Below are positions 31,101-37,278 of a DNA stretch of 37,278 nt, in pieces. The notes under the pieces are model-generated. The model saw only the letters and a list, made by a program, of their open reading frames with translations, was not told where the DNA came from and searched no databases. The stretch comes from Stenotrophomonas maltophilia (GTDB lineage Bacteria > Pseudomonadota > Gammaproteobacteria > Xanthomonadales > Xanthomonadaceae), in contig NZ_RAUX01000023.1 in the NCBI RefSeq assembly GCF_013464485.1, positions 85,562-122,839 on the forward strand, written 5' to 3'. Numbering within the stretch: the first letter of the stretch is position 1; every line of letters begins with the position of its first letter. A program made the translations under genes and the position numbers.

Positions 31101-31628
31101 CGATGCAGCCGGCAGGCTGCGCGGATTGTTTGCTTCCGGCAGGAAGCGTTGCAGGCGCCCCTCGTTGTCCAACCGGTAGAGGCCACCTTCATGCGTGCCG
31201 AACCAGACCGAGCCGTCCGGCGTGGCGGCCAGACTCCAGACCGTGTTTGTGCCCATCAGGGGCTGGCTGCTGCGGTCATAGAAATGCAGCTGGCGGCGGT
31301 CGGCAGACATCCGTACCAGGCCGGCATTCTCGGTACCGATCCAGAGCTGGTTGCGCGCATCGACCAGCACCGTCCAGATGCGGTTGTCGCGTAACCCGTC
31401 CTCCGAGCGCCAGATCCGGTAATTGCGCCCGTCGTAACGGGCCAGGCCATCGTTGGTGGCGATCCAGAGGAAGCCGTAGCGATCCTCGGCCATGCGATTG
31501 ACGGTATTGGAAGGCAAACCGTCGAACACGGTCACCTGGCGCGGGCTCGGTGGCACCGGCTGCGCCGCAGCAGGCGACAGGCAGCACAGCAGGACCAGCA
31601 GCAGCATCGCCGCCCGCAGATACACCAC
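28101..31628 (-). CDS. Hybrid sensor histidine kinase with two-component propeller (copy 1)
   Basis: A roughly 1175-residue one-protein sensory relay. A signal peptide (LLLVLLCCLSPAAAQP) is followed by about 14 beta-propeller repeats of the Reg_prop type (for example DRYGFLWIATNDGLARYDG). Next come a Y_Y_Y domain (YRYRLAGYDPDWVEVGP), one membrane helix (about 762-783), a HisKA domain with H819 in NLGHEIRTPMTG, the ATPase ([25 protein letters not shown]) and a C-terminal receiver with D1108 in [12 protein letters not shown]. The sensor is periplasmic and the kinase cytoplasmic. No DNA-binding output or HPt domain is present. I propose GTG at 31628: an AGGAGG lies 6 bases ahead of it, inside the reading frame that starts at GTG 31643. 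It lies 96 bases downstream of its paralogue. The ligand is unknown; sugar- or glycan-type ligands are common for this class. Confidence 0.9.
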   Translation of the reverse strand: MVYLRAAMLLLVLLCCLSPAAAQPVPPSPRQVTVFDGLPSNTVNRMAEDRYGFLWIATNDGLARYDGRNYRIWRSEDGLRDNRIWTVLVDARNQLWIGTENAGLVRMSADRRQLHFYDRSSQPLMGTNTVWSLAATPDGSVWFGTHEGGLYRLDNEGRLQRFLPEANNPRSLPAASVPYLATLADGSLWIGTKHGVARWTGTDFERVGADVVPSLLINGLTAEPDGSLWISTMAGAIVRRPDGRFEAPSWKLPEGEQVLGMMLRDEQNGYWLDTRTGLGRAVDGQYQTVPLYSAVARGPVRPNWTGAYEDREGGIWLASTNAGLWHLLPRWWQFSVLSRLEDDPSSLRNAYVLGTSPSSNGGIWTVGSHGALDRFDPKTGKIEQHRTWVNGMHWLTSVREDRRGQVWIGSNDALLRYDPKQRDLRRWGRDAGAEATMEGVIEAMMTCDGDSLWLMLPSGLQQRDLDGRLRRQLDNGQRGLQQGQLNLDVECGPQDHIWLASSRGLLQWLPESERFQPVPGAPATAIHALHVGSDGQVWLSEDGRLSRYRWSQGRLERQAVVGAEQGYPAISASGLVVDAQGVAWATSARGLVRIGADGQSVRLYGVHDGLPSQEFREHTLAMSGDGHLVAGTPAGVVVFDPEQVRPSMRRAPLVIERVEVRRNEQVLDLTHDTPLQIADGDRDLRIVARLLSFADSASNTYRYRLAGYDPDWVEVGPAGERLFSRLAPGSYRLEVQARSADHVWSRVQSLEFRVQPPWWRSLSGLLVLASFALLLTSWFAWLYRRRLQRRHAYQLALHKQELAEQASAAKTRFLANLGHEIRTPMTGVLGMSELLLSSPLDPQQRGYTQSIRHAGEHLLHLVNDALDLARIESGRLELQSKPFALSCLLQDLSALMGPLAAQKGLRFTLDNQLPPGLQATGDAMRVRQILLNLLSNAVKFTSRGTITLHARSDAELRSLHFEVRDTGPGISQEQQQRLFRRFEQADGARTAAQYGGSGLGLAICRELAQAMQGRIQVESQLGRGTCFGVTLPLPLVVDASAEADGETHREEAANMPPLRVLLVEDDATVADVVRGLLSARGHEVVHAGHALAALREISAGDFDVGLLDLDLPGLSGFELAQHLRNQGYMLPLLAVTARTDPDLLQQVEAAGIGGFLRKPVTGELLVEAIARVMGR

Positions 31629-31724
31629 AGATTGCCTCCTCACGCTGCTTCTGATAGTTCCCGCACTGCGGATGTCGGCATGGTAAACCGAAACTCGCGC
31701 CGTTCACGTCCGGCGCCGACGTCT

Positions 31725-34700
31725 TCAAAGGATCGTTTGTCGTTTCGCGCGCGCCAGGGCAATAGCTGTCACCAGCATGTCACCGGTCACCGGCTTGCGC
31801 AGGAAGCCATCGAACCCTGCCGCCAGTACCTGCGTCTCGGCATAGGCGTCAGAGCGTGCGGTGACCGCTATCAGTGGCAGCTCATATCCCATGGTACGCA
31901 GCTGACGGGCGATGGCGGTACCGTCCAGCGCCGGCAGGTCGAGATCGAGCAGGCCGACATCGAAGCCGTCGGTGGCGATCTCCGACAGCGCCCCCAGACC
32001 ATGCAACACGTGCACCACGTCGTGGCCACGGCCACGCAGCAGGCCGACGATGACCTCGGCTACGGTCGCATCATCCTCTACCAGCAGGATGCGCAACGGC
32101 GGCAGCACCGGCAGCGTGGACGACTCACCCGGTGCACATGCGGCCTGCCGTGTCCATGGCAACGGCAGCCGCACCCGGAAGCGCGCGCCCTTGCCCGGCT
32201 GGCTGTCCACCTCGATACGCCCGCCCATTGCCACGGCCAGCTCCTGGCAGATCGCCAGGCCCAGCCCGCTGCCACCATAGCGCGATGCGGTGCGCGGCCC
32301 CTCGGCCTGCTCGAAGCGATGGAACAGGCGCTCCTGCTGCTCGGCGTTGATGCCCGGACCGCTGTCGTGGACCTCGAAACAAAGGCCCCCGCCATTTTCT
32401 TCCAGGCGCACGGCCAGACCCACATGCCCACGCTCGGTGAACTTGATCGCATTGCCCAGCAGGTTGAGCAGGATCTGGCGTACGCGCATCTCATCGCCGC
32501 TGACGCTGATCGGGCCCGGCGGATCTTCACCACGCTGGAATTCCAGCTTGCGCTGCTTCGCCATCGGTTGCATCAGTGCCTGTACCTGGTCGAGCAGGCC
32601 GATCAGATCGAACGGGCGCAGGTCCAGTTCCAGCCGGCCAGCCTCGATGCGGGCCAGGTCCAGCGCATCGTTTACCAGCCGCAGCAGGTGACTGCCTGCC
32701 TTCTGGATCGAGCCGGCATAGCCGCGCTGCACGGCATCCAGTGGCGTGGCCAGCAGGAGTTCGCTCATGCCAAGCACCCCGGTCATGGGGGTGCGCACCT
32801 CATGGCCCAGCGTGGCAAGGAACCGGCTCTTGGCCTGGGAAGCCTGCTCGGCCAACTGCTGCTTGTGCACGGTCAGCTGCCACTGCTGGCGCCTGCGCAG
32901 GCGCGCACGGATGGACCACACCACAGCGAGCAGCATCAGCGAGCCAATCAGGATGTAACCGAAGATTGCCATGCCGCTTCGCCACCATGGTGGCAGCACC
33001 CTTACCTGCAGCCGTTGCGAGGGCGTCCAGGCACCACTGGCCGTCGCTGCCTGCACTTCGATGACATAGTGGCCGGTCGGCAGCCGCGACAGCGTGCGCT
33101 GGCCGTCGCCGCCCTGCTCCACCCAGTTCTGGTCGTAGCCCTGTACCCGGAATCGATAGCGGTTGCCCTGGGGATTGGCATACGACAACAGCCGTGCATC
33201 GATCTGCAGATCACGATCATCCGGGCCCAGCAACAGCGTGCCGGTGCGCGGCAGCGGTTGCCAGCCACGGGCATCATCGCGCCGCACGCGCACCTCGGCG
33301 ATCACCAGCGATGAGGGGGGCAGCACGACGTCGGCAGCATTCACATCGAATACGACCAGGCCGGTCTGGGCAACGGCAAGCACGCGGCCATCGGCATTCA
33401 CGGCCGGCGGCCGGCTGGTGAATTCAGCATCGGGCAGACCATCGCGCTCGTTGAACTGCTGCAGGCGGCGCGCTTTCGGGTCCCATCGCAGCAGACCACG
33501 CGGCGTGGTTGCCCACAGACGCCCGTCTTCGGCCAACGCAAGCCCTCCCATGCTGACCGGGGGCACGCCCGCCGTTCCATCGATGCGCTGGATGAGGCGC
33601 AGGCTCATGCCATCCCACTGGTAGCGTTCGAGCGCCCCCTGCCGGGCCAGCCACAGCTGCTGCGGGTCCACCCACACCAGATCGTAGATCAGCCCACGCG
33701 ATACGCCGGGCACCGCCTCGAAGCGCCCGGCCTGCTCACGCCAGATACCCATGTCGCCCATCACCCAGGCCTTGCCCTGGGCATCAAAGCGGATCTGCTC
33801 GACCGGTGAATCCGCCGGTTTGCGGAGATCATCCAGCGGGTAACTGCGCAGCACACGGCCATCGGCACTGCGCTGCTGCAGGCCCAGGTTCATCACCGAC
33901 AGCCAGACCGTGCCATCGGGCGCCTGCCGCATCAGGTCGATGCGCTGACGGAGATCCGCACCACCTTCGATGTGCCAATCGTGCAGCGCGCGGGTGGACG
34001 GGTCATACACACTGATGCGACCGGCTCGCCCCAGCCACAGGCGCCCGTCCGGCCGCGGCAGCACCGACCACACCGCACCGCTACCGATCTCGCGCTCGCT
34101 GGCCAGCAGCCGCAGCGTGCCCTGCACATCCAGCTGGTACACACCATGCGCCGAACCGACGTAGTAGTTGCTGCCATCGCTGGCTGCGCTCAGCAGGTAC
34201 TGGCTGTCCAGCGGTTTGCCGTCAAGCTGGTTCCAGATCGAAAAGCGGCGCCAGTCCGGAGGCAGGTAGGCCAGGCCCTGGGTCAGCAGCGCCACCCACA
34301 GCCCGCCCTCGTGGTCCTGCATCAGGTCAAGCACACCACTCTGGGCAGTGAGGAACCCACTGCCACGGTCGCCGTCGAGCCGCCGCAGCCTGCCGGCATC
34401 TCCGCGCAACAGGCCGTCGGACGTGCCCGCCCAGTAGCCGCCCCGCTGATCGGCCAGCACCAGCGCCGAGCGCAGCCGAGCACTGTCAGTCCATCGCGGA
34501 CGGCTGACCCGATCCTGCGCATCAATGCGGTAGAGACCATCATTCTGGCTGCCGACCCAGATCGAGCCATCCGGGTCGCGGCTCAGCCGCAGCACACTCA
34601 ACGCCCCCAGCTCGCGCGGCGCAACCGCCTCAAACCCCGTGCCATTCCAACGCGCGACGCCCGCCTCGGTGCCGATCCACAGGCGCCCCTGTGCATCGAC

Positions 34701-35270
34701 CAGGCTGCTGTAGATGGTGTTGCTGGGTGGCCCTCCGGGACGCGCCGGATCATGCTCGAAGAAACGAAGGCTGCCGTCTTCACCGAAACGGCAGACCCCG
34801 TGGCCACTGGTACCGATCCACAGGGCATCCTCGGCATAGGCCAGCGTCCAGAACTGGCTCATGCAGGGGCCATTGACCGCATCGAAGGTCCTGAAGCGCT
34901 CGCGATCGGCATCCAGACGGGCTACACCCTTGCCATTGATGCCGACCCATACGCGGTCCAGCGGATCGACCAGCAGGGTTTCGATTTCGTTGCCGGGCAG
35001 CGAGCCGGGCTGCTCAGGATCATGTTCCCAGACCCGCAGGTTGCCGCCGTCATAACGCACCAGTCCGCCGTCGGTGGCGGCCCATATATGGCCCTGACGG
35101 TCCTCGGCCAGCGCCAGCACCATTCGCGAGGGCATGCCTTCGGCAGCGCCGAAACGGCGCAGGCGCGGTGTTTCCGCCATGTCCAGGGGCGCAGCCGCCG
35201 TGAAGGATGCCAGCAGCAACAACCCCATTCCCGCGATGCCTCGGCACCACCGGCGCCAGCCACTCGTCAT
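31725..35270 (-). CDS. Hybrid sensor histidine kinase with two-component propeller (copy 2)
   Basis: A 1181-residue paralogue of the next gene with the same architecture: signal peptide ([15 protein letters not shown]), periplasmic propeller repeats ([19 protein letters not shown]), Y_Y_Y domain ([17 protein letters not shown]), one membrane helix (about 767-788), HisKA with H823 in [12 protein letters not shown], ATPase ([25 protein letters not shown]) and a receiver with D1109 in [12 protein letters not shown]. The signalling halves of the two copies are very similar while the propellers differ much more, suggesting different ligands. The ATG at 35270 is preceded by a G-rich ribosome-binding stretch. 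Transcription probably runs on into copy 1. There is no partner regulator or HPt gene nearby. It is divergent from the yceI operon. Confidence 0.92.
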   Translation of the reverse strand: MTSGWRRWCRGIAGMGLLLLASFTAAAPLDMAETPRLRRFGAAEGMPSRMVLALAEDRQGHIWAATDGGLVRYDGGNLRVWEHDPEQPGSLPGNEIETLLVDPLDRVWVGINGKGVARLDADRERFRTFDAVNGPCMSQFWTLAYAEDALWIGTSGHGVCRFGEDGSLRFFEHDPARPGGPPSNTIYSSLVDAQGRLWIGTEAGVARWNGTGFEAVAPRELGALSVLRLSRDPDGSIWVGSQNDGLYRIDAQDRVSRPRWTDSARLRSALVLADQRGGYWAGTSDGLLRGDAGRLRRLDGDRGSGFLTAQSGVLDLMQDHEGGLWVALLTQGLAYLPPDWRRFSIWNQLDGKPLDSQYLLSAASDGSNYYVGSAHGVYQLDVQGTLRLLASEREIGSGAVWSVLPRPDGRLWLGRAGRISVYDPSTRALHDWHIEGGADLRQRIDLMRQAPDGTVWLSVMNLGLQQRSADGRVLRSYPLDDLRKPADSPVEQIRFDAQGKAWVMGDMGIWREQAGRFEAVPGVSRGLIYDLVWVDPQQLWLARQGALERYQWDGMSLRLIQRIDGTAGVPPVSMGGLALAEDGRLWATTPRGLLRWDPKARRLQQFNERDGLPDAEFTSRPPAVNADGRVLAVAQTGLVVFDVNAADVVLPPSSLVIAEVRVRRDDARGWQPLPRTGTLLLGPDDRDLQIDARLLSYANPQGNRYRFRVQGYDQNWVEQGGDGQRTLSRLPTGHYVIEVQAATASGAWTPSQRLQVRVLPPWWRSGMAIFGYILIGSLMLLAVVWSIRARLRRRQQWQLTVHKQQLAEQASQAKSRFLATLGHEVRTPMTGVLGMSELLLATPLDAVQRGYAGSIQKAGSHLLRLVNDALDLARIEAGRLELDLRPFDLIGLLDQVQALMQPMAKQRKLEFQRGEDPPGPISVSGDEMRVRQILLNLLGNAIKFTERGHVGLAVRLEENGGGLCFEVHDSGPGINAEQQERLFHRFEQAEGPRTASRYGGSGLGLAICQELAVAMGGRIEVDSQPGKGARFRVRLPLPWTRQAACAPGESSTLPVLPPLRILLVEDDATVAEVIVGLLRGRGHDVVHVLHGLGALSEIATDGFDVGLLDLDLPALDGTAIARQLRTMGYELPLIAVTARSDAYAETQVLAAGFDGFLRKPVTGDMLVTAIALARAKRQTIL

Positions 35271-35433
35271 CCTGAACCCCCTGTCCTGTCCCGATTGTCA
35301 CACAGGGGCGGGGCCATGGTTGCAACAGCCTGTTCCCGCAGGGCGCCCACCACGAACTGTTTCAGCCATGCACGCAACGTTGGCAGGAGGCTGTGCGTAT
35401 GATCGCAACGTCCCCTTCCGGAGCCCGCCATCG

Positions 35434-36066
35434 ATGCGTCCCTGCCTGGCCCTGCTGCCGATGCTGCTCGCCACTGCGCCCGCCTGGGCCGGTGCGGACA
35501 CCTACCGACTCGATCCGGTGCATACGCGCGTCTTGTTCACCATTGACCACGCGGGCTATTCACAGGCCATGGGCACGATCTCCGGCAGCGAGGGCCGCCT
35601 GCAGTTCGATCCCGACAACTGGCGCGAGGCCACGCTGGATGTGGAGATTCCCGTGTCGCAATTGGACCTTGGCGACGTCAAATGGAACCAGGCCACGCTG
35701 GCGCGCAGCCTGCTGGACGGTGAGCGTTTCCCCAGCGCACGCTTCGTCTCGACCCGGGTGGAACCGATTGATGCCAAGCGTGCACACGTGATCGGCACCC
35801 TCACCCTGCGCGGGGTCAGCCAGGAAATCACGCTGGATGTGTCCCTCAATGCCATCAAGCGCTACCCGCTCCCCCCGTTCCGACGCACCGCCGGCTTCTC
35901 CGCCAGCACCACGCTGAGTCGGCGTGCGTTCGGCATCACCGCCTGGCCGGGCGTCATCGGTGATGCAGTACAGCTGAGGATCGAGGCCGAAGCCACCCTC
36001 GACCGCAGCGACGCCCCGGGAACTCCCGCTCCCGTTCCGCACTCCGACCCCAAGACGGCCCCCTAG
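35434..36066 (+). CDS. YceI-family periplasmic protein (first copy)
   Basis: A 210-residue secreted lipocalin-like YceI protein. A cleavable signal (about residues 1-20, ending APAWAGA) precedes the YceI barrel. Family landmarks are YRLDPVHTRVLFTIDHAGYS, RLQFDPDNWREATLDVEIP, LLDGERFPSARFVSTRVE and VIGTLTLRGVSQEITLDV. Members with known structure bind polyisoprenoid or quinone-like lipids in the barrel. The mature protein has an extra Pro-rich tail (APGTPAPVPHSDPKTAP). The ATG at 35434 has a CGGAG ribosome-binding site; the 100 residues of open frame upstream have no homology. The cytochrome b561 gene starts 10 bases after its stop, so the two are probably co-transcribed. Confidence 0.9.
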   Translation: MRPCLALLPMLLATAPAWAGADTYRLDPVHTRVLFTIDHAGYSQAMGTISGSEGRLQFDPDNWREATLDVEIPVSQLDLGDVKWNQATLARSLLDGERFPSARFVSTRVEPIDAKRAHVIGTLTLRGVSQEITLDVSLNAIKRYPLPPFRRTAGFSASTTLSRRAFGITAWPGVIGDAVQLRIEAEATLDRSDAPGTPAPVPHSDPKTAP

Positions 36067-36076
36067 AGGACCCTTC

Positions 36077-36649
36077 ATGACCGCCAAGAACACCCCCGCC
36101 GCCTGGGGGAGTGTCAGCCAGATCCTGCATTGGTTGATCGCACTGCTGATCCTCGCCCTCGGCGTGGTCGGCCTGACCATGGGTGAACTGCCCAAGACCC
36201 CCAAGTATTTCTGGGTCTACACCGCGCACAAGTCGATCGGCATCACCGTGCTGGCGCTGGTGCTGTTCCGCCTCGGCTGGCGCCTGTATGCCGGTGCCCC
36301 CAGGCCGGTGCCGGGCGTGCCCAGCTGGCAGGAACGCATCGCCAGCGCCACCCACGTGCTGCTGTATGTGCTGATGTTCGCCATCCCGCTGTCTGGCTGG
36401 CTGTACGACTCGGCCAGTGGCCTGCGCCCGTTCCGCTGGTTCGGCCTGGTCGACGTGCCCAAGCTGAGCGGCCCCGACCCGCAGGTGGTCGCGATATCGC
36501 ATGCCATCCACGAATACGGCTTCTGGCTGTTGATCGCGGTGGTGCTGGCCCATGCCGGCGCTGCCTTCTACCACCACCTGTTCCAGCGCGATGCGACCTT
36601 GTCCCGCATGTTGCCCCGCGGCTGGCTTGCCTCCCCTCAGAAGGACTGA
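36077..36649 (+). CDS. Cytochrome b561 family protein
   Basis: A 190-residue inner-membrane dihaem cytochrome b561 (YodB/CybB-like) that passes electrons from the quinone pool. Four membrane segments are visible: H18-containing SQILHWLIALLILALGVVGL; KSIGITVLALVLFRLGWRLY; ATHVLLYVLMFAIPLSGWLY; and YGFWLLIAVVLAHAGAAFYH. Candidate haem ligands are His in QILHW, His in ATHVLLY, and the late His residues in AVVLAHAGAAFYHH. It is flanked on both sides by yceI genes (10 and 3 bases away), so the three genes form a tight operon. Coupling between cytochrome b561 and YceI is a widespread gene neighbourhood. The electron acceptor is not known. Confidence 0.92.
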   Translation: MTAKNTPAAWGSVSQILHWLIALLILALGVVGLTMGELPKTPKYFWVYTAHKSIGITVLALVLFRLGWRLYAGAPRPVPGVPSWQERIASATHVLLYVLMFAIPLSGWLYDSASGLRPFRWFGLVDVPKLSGPDPQVVAISHAIHEYGFWLLIAVVLAHAGAAFYHHLFQRDATLSRMLPRGWLASPQKD

Positions 36650-36652
36650 CCG

Positions 36653-37225
36653 ATGACCCTGAAACTGACCACTCCGGCCGCCGTGGCCACCGCCCTGGCC
36701 GGCATGCTCGCCACCGCCCCGGTGCTCGCTGCGGACTATGCGCAGGCCCCCGGCGCCGGCTCGATCCTGGTGTTCGCCACCAAGTACGACGGCGAAGTAT
36801 TCACCGGCAGCTTCCCGGGCTTTGCCACCAAGCTCAGCTTCGACCCGGCCAATCCGGCCGCCGGTTCGCTGGACGTGGTGATCCCGCTGGCCGGCGCCAA
36901 GAGCGGCAACAGCGACCGTGATTCGACCCTGCAGGGCGCGGACTTCTTCAACGTCGCCAAGTTCGCCACCGCGCGTTACACCGCGAAGGGCTTCCGGGCC
37001 GTAGGCAACGACCAGTTCGCCGCCGACGGCACGCTGGAACTGCGCGGCGTCAGCAAGCCGGTGACCCTCACTTTCACCTGGAAGCCGGGGCCGCAGCCGG
37101 TGCTGACCGGCAAGGCCACGGTCAAGCGCCTGGACTTCGCTGTGGGTGCCGGTGACTGGGCCGACACCAAGACCATTCCGGACGAAACCGCGATCAGCAC
37201 GATCGTGAAGTTCGACGCGAAATGA
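36653..37225 (+). CDS. YceI-family periplasmic protein (second copy)
   Basis: A 190-residue secreted YceI protein, 3 bases after the cytochrome b561 stop. A signal (MTLKLTTPAAVATALAGMLA, cleavage after VLAA) leads into the barrel: SILVFATKYDGEVFTGSFPG, KLSFDPANPAAGSLDVVIPL, LQGADFFNVAKFATARYTA, DGTLELRGVSKPVTLTFTW and the terminal DETAISTIVKFDAK. It is clearly diverged from the first copy (shorter, no Pro-rich tail), so the two probably have different ligands. The family pattern G-T-L-x-x-x-G-V-S-x-x-x is retained. The rigid gene order suggests a shared pathway at the membrane-periplasm interface. Confidence 0.9.
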   Translation: MTLKLTTPAAVATALAGMLATAPVLAADYAQAPGAGSILVFATKYDGEVFTGSFPGFATKLSFDPANPAAGSLDVVIPLAGAKSGNSDRDSTLQGADFFNVAKFATARYTAKGFRAVGNDQFAADGTLELRGVSKPVTLTFTWKPGPQPVLTGKATVKRLDFAVGAGDWADTKTIPDETAISTIVKFDAK

Positions 37226-37235
37226 ACCGCGCCTG

Positions 37236-37258
37236 GTAGTGCCGGCCGCTGGCCGGCA
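37236..37258 (+). repeat. SMAG-type REP after the second yceI gene
   Basis: A GTAG head followed by TGCCGGCC and GGCCGGCA arms around a 3-base loop, the same unit class as at 21-43, 9874 and 10048. It begins 11 bases after the stop, again at a gene 3' end. Confidence 0.85.
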
Positions 37259-37278
37259 TCACCGGGCATGGCGGGGTT

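Noticed and set aside
31629-31724. Separate promoter for hybrid kinase copy 1 (CCGACA and TATCAG)
   Set aside because: Both hexamers are weak and the 16-base spacing is off. Read-through from copy 2 is equally likely.

Overview
The window is high-GC gammaproteobacterial chromosome and looks like Stenotrophomonas, most likely the S. maltophilia complex. Three things point there. Short GTAG-headed palindromes of the SMAG REP type sit between many genes. The protein set is xanthomonad-like. The methylcitrate operon has the order prpB-prpC-acnD-prpF-prpD next to a divergent prpR. No tRNA, rRNA, prophage, insertion sequence or CRISPR array was seen. Almost all of the DNA is ordinary core genome, and the unusual signals are mostly in the gaps between genes.

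Layout: (1) 87-2330: a CbpA-type co-chaperone, then a peroxiredoxin and a ferritin-like protein that look co-transcribed (stress and iron protection). (2) 2451-9789, minus strand: an alpha-2-macroglobulin lipoprotein followed by penicillin-binding protein 1C, the conserved envelope-defence pair. (3) 9838-10117: a REP cluster built by tandem duplication. (4) 10116-18388, minus strand: the methylcitrate cycle for propionate, prpB-prpC-acnD-[parD-parE]-prpF-prpD. The divergent sigma-54 activator gene prpR (18548-20128) faces a convincing -24/-12 promoter and an array of TGAAACA repeats. A ParDE toxin-antitoxin pair lies inside this metabolic operon. (5) 20165-22796: an unknown protein, a YqfO/Nif3-like small protein coupled to pdxH, a D-glycerate 3-kinase-type P-loop kinase, and dodecin. 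(6) 22895-26014: aroK-aroB, a stand-alone WGR-domain protein, and hemE. (7) 26108-27517: a DHA2-type drug efflux transporter. (8) 27518-28100: a 583-base gene-free stretch full of nested inverted repeats, including a structured element of about 180 nt. (9) 28101-35270, minus strand: two tandem paralogous hybrid sensor kinases with periplasmic beta-propellers. (10) 35434-37225: a YceI / cytochrome b561 / YceI operon.

Functional links: propionyl-CoA and oxaloacetate are condensed by PrpC, the product is isomerised by AcnD with PrpF (and possibly PrpD), and PrpB cleaves it to pyruvate and succinate. PrpR is expected to sense 2-methylcitrate and switch the operon on through sigma-54. AroK and AroB supply aromatic precursors, HemE and PdxH supply cofactors, and dodecin stores flavin.

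No wholly new enzymatic system is evident. The items most worth a second look are the nested RNA-like element at 27852-28032, the ParDE module wired into the prp operon, the TGAAACA operator array, and the two orphan hybrid kinases.
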